16,910 nt of DNA from Candidatus Aminicenantota bacterium (GTDB lineage Bacteria; Acidobacteriota; Aminicenantia; UBA2199), in the NCBI GenBank assembly GCA_020355945.1, contig CP070627.1, forward strand, positions 7,569,912 through 7,586,821, written 5' to 3'. Below the pieces are notes generated by a model. That model made no database searches and had not been told where the DNA came from. It saw only the letters and a list, made by a program, of their open reading frames with translations. This document shows, one piece after another, positions 6,892 to 12,577 of the stretch; position 1 is the stretch's first letter, and each line of letters begins with the position of its first letter. The position numbers and the translations under genes are program-made.

Positions 6892-7568
6892 ATTATCTTT
6901 ATCTTCCAGGCCGGTTCTATTTCCCGGAAAAGTTCCCTTATACGACGTTTATATTTGGATGCTGTCTCATCCGCCCCCCTGGTAAAGGTTTGCTTTAAAG
7001 CCTCAAGAGCATCGTCTAATTCGATTATTCTACTATTCTTCTCTTGTGCCCCAAAAGCCAACCGCATCAAAAATTCCAGGACTTCATTTTCTTTATCAGG
7101 GTTCCCGGGGTCATGAAACCGGCGGTAGACCAGGTTTAAAATAACCCGGTTATACAGGTCGGCCCGCTGGTTTGATAATTGGTGTGTGTCACGATATAAG
7201 ATGCAAACCGCCGTTAACAATAATGGATTCTCCGTAAATGCAGCAATGTTTTCATTCCGGCGAATATCAGTGATTAAACCCTCCGCTGTTGATTGACCGG
7301 CTCTTGCGTTATTCCCGGATACAGCCTGACACCATTTTTTGATAAAAATCGCCACTTTTTTTTCATCTAAGGGTTGAATTTCAAATAAATCGTCACCAAA
7401 CCTGGATTTAGCCTTGCCCTCTATCCCGTGAGCCCGACCGGTAATTAAATACCGGTTATCTTTATGATCAAATTGGAATCGGGCAATTATTTCTACCAGG
7501 TCGTCTCGAAGGTTTTCCGGCACTTCATCCAGGCCGTCGAAAAGAAACAAAACCCGCTCATGCTTCAA
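6798..7568 (-). CDS. NACHT NTPase segment (middle fragment of the same broken gene)
   Basis: The meaningful part runs from 7568 to about 6912. It begins just before Walker B, VLFLFDGLDEVPENL, continues with the sensor-1 strand RYLITGRAHG, then DLFEIQPLDEKKVAIFIKKW, and the helical ENPLLLTAVCILYRDTHQLSNQRADLYNRV that marks NACHT/STAND ATPases. The last ~40 residues are out-of-frame readthrough of the FGE part. It has no start of its own: Walker A is encoded in the preceding frame. STAND NTPases switch from an ADP-bound off state to an ATP-bound oligomer when a C-terminal sensor binds its ligand. Confidence 0.75.
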   Translation of the reverse strand: MKHERVLFLFDGLDEVPENLRDDLVEIIARFQFDHKDNRYLITGRAHGIEGKAKSRFGDDLFEIQPLDEKKVAIFIKKWCQAVSGNNARAGQSTAEGLITDIRRNENIAAFTENPLLLTAVCILYRDTHQLSNQRADLYNRVILNLVYRRFHDPGNPDKENEVLEFLMRLAFGAQEKNSRIIELDDALEALKQTFTRGADETASKYKRRIRELFREIEPAWKIKIIWCWFRQESLFAVRRNLKMRSRYKVFILMPI

Positions 7569-9000
7569 AAAATCCAGGATAATCTACCAGGAGATAACCC
7601 TTTAGAGAATCCATGCATGTATCATGGATAATTGTATAAGCCAGGTGTTTGCTTAAAGTGGTTTTTCCTGTACCTGCACTGCCTTGCAGCAGGATACATT
7701 TCTTAAACCCGACCAATTCTTCGATGTCGATGAAAGTTTTCTTTTTATACTTTTCGTCTACCTGTTCGGATTCTTTTTGGCGTGACCTTTTTCTTATTTC
7801 ATCCGCTGTCATCCATGTTGCTTTATCAATATAAAAGGGATTCTTGGTTTCAATGGAAATATAGACATCTTGCAGATTTACATTGTCACCTTCCCCTTTT
7901 TTTATGAATGGGTCGCTTTCTATTTTGGAGTGGAATTTTTTTACCCATTCTTTATATTCTTTGGGAATCCCCGGGGGAAATTCTCTTTTAGTTTTTTTTG
8001 TTTTACTTTTTTGAGGCTTTTCGTCATCTTCAAACGTTTCCATTCGGAAACAAGGTTCTCCTTTTTGTTTGTCCCAGCGGTCACGATCATGGACAAAACG
8101 GAGACCGTCGCGGGATTCCAGTTTATAAGGGTAAACCGTTACTGCTGCGCCTTTTGATACATATTCCAGGCTAATAAACTGGAAGCCGATAATTAGTTCT
8201 TTCGCTTTGGTATATGAAGCATTGGCTCCCAGGTATATATATGAGGCAGAAGGGGTTTTGATAACCCGCGCATTATCGAAATGATTGTGTCCGTACAAAA
8301 CCAGCGAACAGTTTTTTTCTAATTCGCCATTGTAACGATAAAAATCCTTTTCATTGAACCAATCAAAGGGATGGTGCATTAATAATATTTTGTTTTTACT
8401 TTTAGACTGCCTAAAGGCGTTTGTCACCTGGGGATAACCCAATGTAATATTACCCCTATCGCTGCTGCTTTCACAGGCCCAACTGCTGTTAAGCCCTAAG
8501 AATGAAACATCTTTACCGGGAAAATTTTTCACCCAATAGTAATCGTTAGTTGAAGTATAAAGTCCAGGGTGAATACGGTCCACGAATGCCCTGAAAGATT
8601 CGAATTTGGGAGAAATATATCTTCCTATCTCCTCTGGTGTGTCCAGCAGTTCATCGATCTTAAGCCCTTCCTTCACTACAGTATGAAGGGGATGAATCGA
8701 ACTGACGCCCTTCCTATCCACATCATGATTACCCGGCACAATCAGGATTTGGCTCTTCTGCGGTAATATTTTTTGCAGGTTTTTAAAAAAATTTTCTGCT
8801 TCCTCGTATTCATGGTCTTTCGCTGAAAATGCAATATCACCGGTAACTGCCACCACATCAAGTTCAATATTGTGTTCATCCAGGTGATTTTGAACAGCCT
8901 GGATCATTTTTTCCCTGATTTCCTGGCGAAAGGTAATGTCACCTTTTTGCTGCCTGAAATGAATATCTGACAGATGCAATATTTCTGTCTTACTCATCAT
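7558..9000 (-). CDS. metallophosphoesterase domain with start of NACHT (N-terminal fragment)
   Basis: 480 residues. A calcineurin-like phosphoesterase occupies about 1-290 with all metal-ligand motifs: SD12-I-H14, G54-D55, G90-N-H-D93, MHH (209-210) and GHNH (237-240). Such domains cleave phosphodiesters or nucleic acids with two metal ions. A linker rich in Lys follows, with an EYKEWVKKFHSKIE segment, and from ~425 a NACHT module begins with Walker A GSAGTGKTT (440-448). The frame ends at TGA 7558-7560, while Walker B is found one frame over. The start ATG-ATG has AGGGG about 5 bases upstream and a promoter at 9016-9044. The effector-NTPase-sensor order is that of NLR-like defence proteins, so the domain would be the effector. 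Confidence 0.85.
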   Translation of the reverse strand: MMSKTEILHLSDIHFRQQKGDITFRQEIREKMIQAVQNHLDEHNIELDVVAVTGDIAFSAKDHEYEEAENFFKNLQKILPQKSQILIVPGNHDVDRKGVSSIHPLHTVVKEGLKIDELLDTPEEIGRYISPKFESFRAFVDRIHPGLYTSTNDYYWVKNFPGKDVSFLGLNSSWACESSSDRGNITLGYPQVTNAFRQSKSKNKILLMHHPFDWFNEKDFYRYNGELEKNCSLVLYGHNHFDNARVIKTPSASYIYLGANASYTKAKELIIGFQFISLEYVSKGAAVTVYPYKLESRDGLRFVHDRDRWDKQKGEPCFRMETFEDDEKPQKSKTKKTKREFPPGIPKEYKEWVKKFHSKIESDPFIKKGEGDNVNLQDVYISIETKNPFYIDKATWMTADEIRKRSRQKESEQVDEKYKKKTFIDIEELVGFKKCILLQGSAGTGKTTLSKHLAYTIIHDTCMDSLKGYLLVDYPGFFEA

Positions 9001-9015
9001 AACCCCTAAGAAAAT

Positions 9016-9044
9016 ATTCTACCTTAATAGATAAAAAAAGTAAA
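9016..9044 (-). promoter_or_regulatory. promoter of the phosphoesterase-NACHT-FGE gene
   Basis: Minus strand TTTACT (9044-9039), 17 bases, TAGAAT (9021-9016). It leaves a ~10-base leader with AGGGG before the ATG at 9000. Confidence 0.5.
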
Positions 9045-9193
9045 CCTTTTTAATACATACAACCTAAATTTCCACCAATTTTTGTCCCCGAAGGCCAGGG
9101 GGTAAATAAGGAAGGGTTGAGGTGAGGAAGACAAGAACTGTAGAATAAAAAGCGCCCTTAGGACAAATTTAAATGGCTTTTTAAAATTTTTTT

Positions 9194-9485
9194 CTACCTT
9201 TTTTGATATCCCCACCAGGGGTCAAAGACAATATCCTGCTGCTCTTGGGCTCTTAAAAACAATCTATAAAACCAGGGAAAATCAGGTTCTATGGGAAGTC
9301 TACCCCAGATATGCTCACTGACCTCACTTTTACTGGACACATGCCTTTTCCTGATGTGTGTATCGAACCATCCGCTGGCGTAGGCAGAGGTGATAGTCTA
9401 CAAAAATTCTCTGCATGTCATCCAGGTTTTCGTAGGATTTTTTAAATATTGCCTCAGCCAATAAAATTTGATAATCTTTTTTCAT
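9194..9485 (-). pseudogene. frameshifted ORF coupled to the AraC-like gene
   Basis: An ATG at 9485 overlaps the stop codon of the AraC-like gene (ATGA). The first frame gives 51 residues (KKDYQILLAEAIFKKSYENL, DDMQRIFVDYHLCLRQ) and stops at 9332-9330. A second minus frame continues without a gap as GWFDTHIRKRHVSSKSEVSE, HIWGRLPIEPDFPWFYRLF and FDPWWGYQKR, ending in TAG at 9194-9196. Both parts have protein-like composition, so a single ~97-residue protein broken by one frameshift near 9340-9400 is the simplest reading. The family is not recognised. Confidence 0.45.
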
Positions 9486-9835
9486 TTTTCCTTTGATTCT
9501 TGCCGGGAGGAGTATTTCCGGTATTTTCCCGGTGTGATCCCGAAATATGTTTTAAACAAGCGGATGAAATAATCGGGAGAGTGATATCCCATTCTTTGAG
9601 ACAACTCTTTAACCGATATTTTTTTATTTTTTAACAAAGCCTCTGCCCGGCTTATTTTTGTCCTGGTCATAAATTCCGCAGGTGTGTAATTTCTAACCTT
9701 GAATAAATAATAGAGTAAAGATTTACTGATGTTTAATTTACGAACCAGCCCGGATACGGTTAACGCTGCCAGCTCATGATCATCCATGCTTATTATCGTA
9801 CCAACAATAAAGTGAAAAAAGTTAAAATCTGTCAT
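9482..9835 (-). CDS. AraC-family helix-turn-helix protein (DNA-binding domain only)
   Basis: 117 residues, only the AraC C-terminal domain. The first helix-turn-helix is LTVSGLVRKLNISKSLLYYLFK, followed by YTPAEFMTRTKISRAEALLKN. The second is ISVKELSQRMGYHSPDYFIRLF, and the family signature ends KTYFGITPGKYRKY. Full AraC regulators have about 290 residues with an N-terminal ligand domain; here only ~20 residues precede the HTH. Either it is a stand-alone DNA-binding protein or the remains of a longer regulator. The start is set by a promoter directly upstream. It overlaps the next minus-strand ORF by four bases. Targets are unknown. Confidence 0.85.
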   Translation of the reverse strand: MTDFNFFHFIVGTIISMDDHELAALTVSGLVRKLNISKSLLYYLFKVRNYTPAEFMTRTKISRAEALLKNKKISVKELSQRMGYHSPDYFIRLFKTYFGITPGKYRKYSSRQESKEK

Positions 9836-9843
9836 AATGCAAA

Positions 9844-9872
9844 ATTTTACACCACTTTAAAGCCGTCGTCAA
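9844..9872 (-). promoter_or_regulatory. promoter of the AraC-like gene, near-leaderless
   Basis: Minus strand TTGACG (9872-9867), 17 bases, TAAAAT (9849-9844), then eight bases before the ATG at 9835. There is no Shine-Dalgarno. Confidence 0.55.
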
Positions 9873-10094
9873 AACTGACAGATGTCCACGTTCATGATTT
9901 TCTAAAAAATGATGTAAATATTTCATAATTTGATTTTATTTGCTGGAAAAAAATAACTTTATCTGGTAATTTTATGTGAAATTTTGATATTAATTCCTCA
10001 AAATACTGGAAATCTTCCAAAAAATTTTCTCTCAAAAACCCCATTATTCCTGGAAAGTTATATAAAAATACCCTCATAATAGTAAGATGGTATA
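9873..10094. other. AT-rich intergenic region between divergent genes
   Basis: Nothing convincing is seen. A 69-residue minus-strand frame (9892-10101) consists mostly of Phe, Ile and Lys from A/T runs, has no Shine-Dalgarno and resembles no family. Confidence 0.4.
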
Positions 10095-10123
10095 TTGACA
10101 TGGGTTGTTTTTCTTTTTACAAT
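10095..10123 (+). promoter_or_regulatory. strong sigma70 promoter of the coiled-coil gene
   Basis: TTGACA (10095-10100), 17 bases, TACAAT (10118-10123). It predicts an unusually long leader of about 280 bases before the ATG at 10409. Confidence 0.65.
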
Positions 10124-10265
10124 CCACAGCAAATGCTGCGTTATACGTTGTTTTTTCAGATATGTACCTTGTATGGCTGCTTTGACGGTTCAACGGTCAA
10201 CTGCAGTGCTTTGAGATTGAAAAACAATAAATATCACTGTCCTTTCCCGGTAGAAAACCATCCAA

Positions 10266-10370
10266 TTGAGGTAGGAAACTTTCCTATTGAGGTAGTTATA
10301 TATCTACTTCAGGTAGGACACTTTCCTACTGAGGTAGGATATTATCTACCTGAATTTCGAGGTTTTCTAC
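10266..10370 (+). repeat. 21-base tandem repeats in the leader, each with an internal dyad
   Basis: Four clear units and one diverged unit begin at about 10266, 10287, 10309, 10330 and 10351. The consensus is roughly TTGAGGTAGGAxACTTTCCTA, with GGTAGGA facing TCCTAC, so each unit can fold into a small hairpin. They lie between the promoter and the Shine-Dalgarno of the coiled-coil gene. Read in the frame that runs from 10100 they encode a 7-residue repeat (VG-x-FP-x-E), but I regard that frame as non-coding. Confidence 0.7.
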
Positions 10371-10408
10371 TTAAGAAAGACAATAAAATTTATAATAGGA
10401 GGAAAAAA

Positions 10409-10732
10409 ATGCCCAATTGGTCAGTTAAGAGTTTTGGCGACAAAATGAATGACGTCAATGTGATGGTTACCGGTCTTAGAGGTCAGATTTCCCGGGTATC
10501 ACGAAGAGGAATCAATGAGGAATTTATTAACAACCTGGAAACCAATATGAATGAAGCCAGGACATTGGATACGGAACAGGAAAAGCTTAAGGCAGACCTG
10601 AAAAAGAAAACAGCGAAACTTGATGAATTGGTAGCTGTTTTGAATAAAATGATGGATGAAGCCAAAAGAGTGGTGAAGCTGGAATTCGATCAAGAAGAAT
10701 GGAAGGAGTTTGGTGTTACTGATAAACGGTAA
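10409..10732 (+). CDS. small coiled-coil protein of unknown function
   Basis: 107 residues from the ATG at 10409, selected because AGGAGG (10397-10402) stands at ideal distance. The N-terminus is MPNWSVKSFGDKMNDVNVMV. Residues ~35-95 have heptad-like spacing of Leu, Ile and Val with many Glu and Lys (NEARTLDTEQEKLKADLKKK, TAKLDELVAVLNKMMDEAKR), suggesting a helical coiled coil. The end is EEWKEFGVTDKR. There is no signal peptide or membrane segment, so it is cytoplasmic. It is a single-gene unit with its own strong promoter, repeat-bearing leader and terminator, which suggests high expression. I do not recognise the family. Confidence 0.85.
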   Translation: MPNWSVKSFGDKMNDVNVMVTGLRGQISRVSRRGINEEFINNLETNMNEARTLDTEQEKLKADLKKKTAKLDELVAVLNKMMDEAKRVVKLEFDQEEWKEFGVTDKR

Positions 10733-10769
10733 CCCCTGTCAGGCCGGAAATTAAAAGAGATGTCATTGC

Positions 10770-10799
10770 GGGCGGCTTTTTCAAGCCGCCCTTTTTTTT
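10770..10799 (+). terminator. Rho-independent terminator of the coiled-coil gene
   Basis: A perfect nine-base stem GGGCGGCTT (10770-10778) / AAGCCGCCC (10783-10791) with a four-base loop is followed by eight T residues. Confidence 0.92.
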
Positions 10800-10810
10800 G
10801 CCTTCGGCTA

Positions 10811-10846
10811 CCAGGGGGGTTCTTTTCGAGAAAACCACCCCCCTGG
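10811..10846. repeat. G-run / C-run palindrome (hairpin), copy 2
   Basis: CCAGGGGGGT (10811-10820) pairs with ACCCCCCTGG (10837-10846), with TTTTC/GAAAA inside. It has the same architecture as 203-240: CCA plus a G-run, a T-run, an A-run and a C-run. Both copies lie downstream of a gene on the plus strand. Here a proper terminator precedes it, so termination alone does not explain it. Confidence 0.65.
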
Positions 10847-10992
10847 ACCCCCCACAAAAGCTTTTTATACCTATTTCTTTCCATATGCTTTATCAGGAAA
10901 CCCCAGTTCCATCGAAAATCTCTTGATATGTATACCATTTTACTTTTACGGACCTGATTCTTGAGATGATTTGCCAGAGGTTTTCTTTGAAA
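10847..10992. other. gene-free region
   Basis: A minus-strand frame passing through here reads KNQVRKSKMVYISRDFRWNW and HMERNRYKKL, which has protein-like composition but no start signal and no recognisable family. It may be a gene remnant; I do not call it. Confidence 0.3.
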
Positions 10993-11060
10993 TTTGCCTG
11001 TAAGCAAAAATTTTCGCGAATTTTTTTGCTTACACGCAAAAAAATTCGCGCGCTTCAGCG
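10993..11060 (+). repeat. 68-bp palindromic dispersed repeat, copy 1
   Basis: It begins TTTGCCTGTAAGCAAAAA. The arms TTGCCTGTAAGC... and ...GCTTACACGCAA form a near-perfect ~46-base palindrome centred on TTCGCGAA, followed by a TCGCG-CGCTTCAGCG tail. The second copy at 16416-16483 has the same orientation and differs at only four of 68 positions. GTTCGCTTCGGCTT follows, a module also seen at 12490-12503. Confidence 0.85.
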
Positions 11061-11177
11061 GTTCGCTTCGGCTTTAGTTGAAAAGGTGTGTATGGAAAAT
11101 GGTAAGACGAAAACCATCTATATTCCTTAAGCCTGGGATGAATAATATCGAATCCCAATTTTATCGTGCCGGGTGTG

Positions 11178-11206
11178 TTGAAATATTATCATTTTTCAAT
11201 TATAAT
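11178..11206 (+). promoter_or_regulatory. near-perfect sigma70 promoter, leaderless geometry
   Basis: TTGAAA (11178-11183), 17 bases, TATAAT (11201-11206), then the six bases TGATTT and the ATG at 11213. There is no Shine-Dalgarno. Confidence 0.72.
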
Positions 11207-11212
11207 TGATTT

Positions 11213-12352
11213 ATGGTCGATCAAAGAGCAAAAAAGAATCTGATATCAGGCAAAATTGACTTCATTACTCCTTTTTATAATCAACACCACAATAATAAAA
11301 GCCTGATTGAAGGCCTTGACTCATTACTGAGTTCTTATGATCTCAGTGTAAAAGCTATTCCCTTCAGCAGTGATACTCATCCCATCAAATTGTTCCCGGA
11401 AATCCCGGGAAGATCAAGAAGAATAAAAATTCTTGAAAAATATGATGGGGTCCAACTTTTTCGAATCACTCATAGTTATAAAGAGGTCAGTGAATTAAAA
11501 GAAGAAGAGGGTGACTTTTTTGTGTATGAACATCCTGGATATAACAAAGTATATGTGGCATTATCCATTGAATCGAACAAATTTTTCAGGAACGCAATTT
11601 TGCCTTTCTTTGACAGAAATTTCCCCCAGGTTATGATTACCTTTATTACCCATAAAAAGCTACGAAAATTACTGGAAGCATTTCAAATAGAAAACCAATT
11701 CTCAAAGTTGCTTATTACCCACGCTTCCCATAGATTACGTTTCAATGAAGAAGGAAAAGACAAGAAAATAGTGCCAATGGTTAGCTGGCCTAAAATGGGT
11801 TTAGATGAGGCATTTAACTGGGTATATCAAAACAACGGGTGGTTTCAATCCTTAAAATTTACAGCAATGAGGCAAAATTACCCTGCTGCTGAAATTTCAA
11901 TTACACGGCAAGGCGTTATACAAACGACGCATTTATTTTCAAAAGTATTTGAAAGTTTTGTTCTGCCAATATGTAAAACCATCCATGAGAATAACGAATT
12001 TTTCGGGAATAGGAGCAGGCGTGACAATCGCAATCTTGCTGCAAAGCCTTTAACTATTGATTTTGGCATCGATCAATTCTCCGATCCTTCGGAAAATATC
12101 AAATTTATTCAATCATTAAGGCGTCTAAATAAAGCCTCTATTTCCGTTCTTCATGGTAATCCGTATATCCATTTATCTGTTATTGACTATTTTGATGGAA
12201 GTACGTTTGACCTTTGGGTTTTAAATTCGAGTCAATTATTTATCGTACCCCAGATGAGGGGTTCGGTTTTTTCTATCAAAAGGCTCATTAATCATATTTT
12301 TGATACCTATGGCGAAGGTGATATCAAAGATTACCAGGAGATTCTTAATTGA
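11213..12352 (+). CDS. unrecognised 379-residue cytoplasmic protein
   Basis: No signal peptide, membrane segment or nucleotide-binding motif is visible. The N-terminal third is polar (FITPFYNQHHNNKSLIEGLD), followed by a beta-rich core (GDFFVYEHPGYNKVYVALSI, NFPQVMITFITHKKL). The most distinctive part is the C-terminus: HGNPYIHLSVIDYFDGSTFD, LWVLNSSQLFIVPQMRGSVF and KRLINHIFDTYGEGD. A second notable stretch is FEKVFESF-like SKVFESFVLPICKTIHENNE. Composition and length are those of a real protein, and a strong promoter sits directly before the ATG. A small ORF overlaps its end. It lies in a cassette with NTPase-type defence-like genes and between two 68-bp repeats, so a role in conflict is possible but unproven. 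Confidence 0.85.
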   Translation: MVDQRAKKNLISGKIDFITPFYNQHHNNKSLIEGLDSLLSSYDLSVKAIPFSSDTHPIKLFPEIPGRSRRIKILEKYDGVQLFRITHSYKEVSELKEEEGDFFVYEHPGYNKVYVALSIESNKFFRNAILPFFDRNFPQVMITFITHKKLRKLLEAFQIENQFSKLLITHASHRLRFNEEGKDKKIVPMVSWPKMGLDEAFNWVYQNNGWFQSLKFTAMRQNYPAAEISITRQGVIQTTHLFSKVFESFVLPICKTIHENNEFFGNRSRRDNRNLAAKPLTIDFGIDQFSDPSENIKFIQSLRRLNKASISVLHGNPYIHLSVIDYFDGSTFDLWVLNSSQLFIVPQMRGSVFSIKRLINHIFDTYGEGDIKDYQEILN

Positions 12353-12473
12353 CACTCTAACAATTTTCTTTAGAGAGTATGAAAATGTACTAACTCATTT
12401 CATTAAATGTTGTTCTGATGAATCCCAGGAAGATATACAACCGAAATTATTTAAAGACGAAGAATTTGAATGA
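12318..12473 (+). CDS. small acidic ORF overlapping the 3' end of the 379-residue gene
   Basis: A GTG at 12318 opens a 51-residue frame that overlaps the preceding gene by 35 bases and ends in TGA at 12471. It reads RRFLIDTLTIFFREYENVLT, HFIKCCSDESQEDIQPKLF and ends KDEEFE. GAAGG just upstream could serve as ribosome binding site. Composition (hydrophobic helix, then acidic tail) is protein-like and it would be translationally coupled. No family is recognised. The alternative is a chance frame or the frameshifted tail of the larger protein. Confidence 0.45.
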   Translation: MISKITRRFLIDTLTIFFREYENVLTHFIKCCSDESQEDIQPKLFKDEEFE

Positions 12474-12489
12474 CTTTTACCAACTAACC

Positions 12490-12551
12490 GGTTCGCTTCG
12501 GGCTTCGCCCCCTCGCTCACCGCTTCAGCGCGCTGCCTTCGGCAGGAAAAG
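12490..12551 (-). repeat. hairpin-rich repeat module downstream of the variable region
   Basis: It contains GGTTCGCTTCGGGCTTCGCC at one end and GCTTCAGCGCGCTGCC-TTC-GGCAGG at the other. CTGCC-TTC-GGCAG (12533-12545) is a perfect five-base stem that starts 33 bases beyond the stop codon of the KAP-FGE gene. Part of it matches the sequence next to the second 68-bp repeat at 16474-16504, and the other part matches 11061-11074. It is thus a mosaic of dispersed modules. Hairpins beyond the variable region are required for DGR retrohoming in the Bordetella phage system, but this module also occurs where there is no variable region. Confidence 0.5.
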
Positions 12552-12577
12552 TGGTAAAGGGGTAAAGTGGAAAGTGG

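Noticed and set aside
6906..7572. Programmed ribosomal frameshifting at the T6 run and near 6910
   Set aside because: Two shifts of opposite sign would be required, no stimulatory structure is evident, and the NACHT core seems to have lost ~30 residues. Decay or sequence error is simpler.
9892..10101. Minus-strand 69-residue frame
   Set aside because: Its composition follows A/T runs, there is no Shine-Dalgarno, and no family is recognised.
10266..10370. Short repeats that could be taken for a CRISPR array
   Set aside because: The repeats are 21 bases, imperfect and directly adjacent, with no unique spacers and no cas genes.
10100..10732. Upstream extension of the coiled-coil gene to an ATG-like start at 10100
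   Set aside because: That start overlaps the promoter's -35 box, the extension is made of the leader repeats, and a perfect AGGAGG precedes the internal ATG at 10409.
11213..12352. The unknown 379-residue protein as the missing DGR reverse transcriptase
   Set aside because: No (Y/F)xDD motif or other reverse transcriptase motif is present in it.
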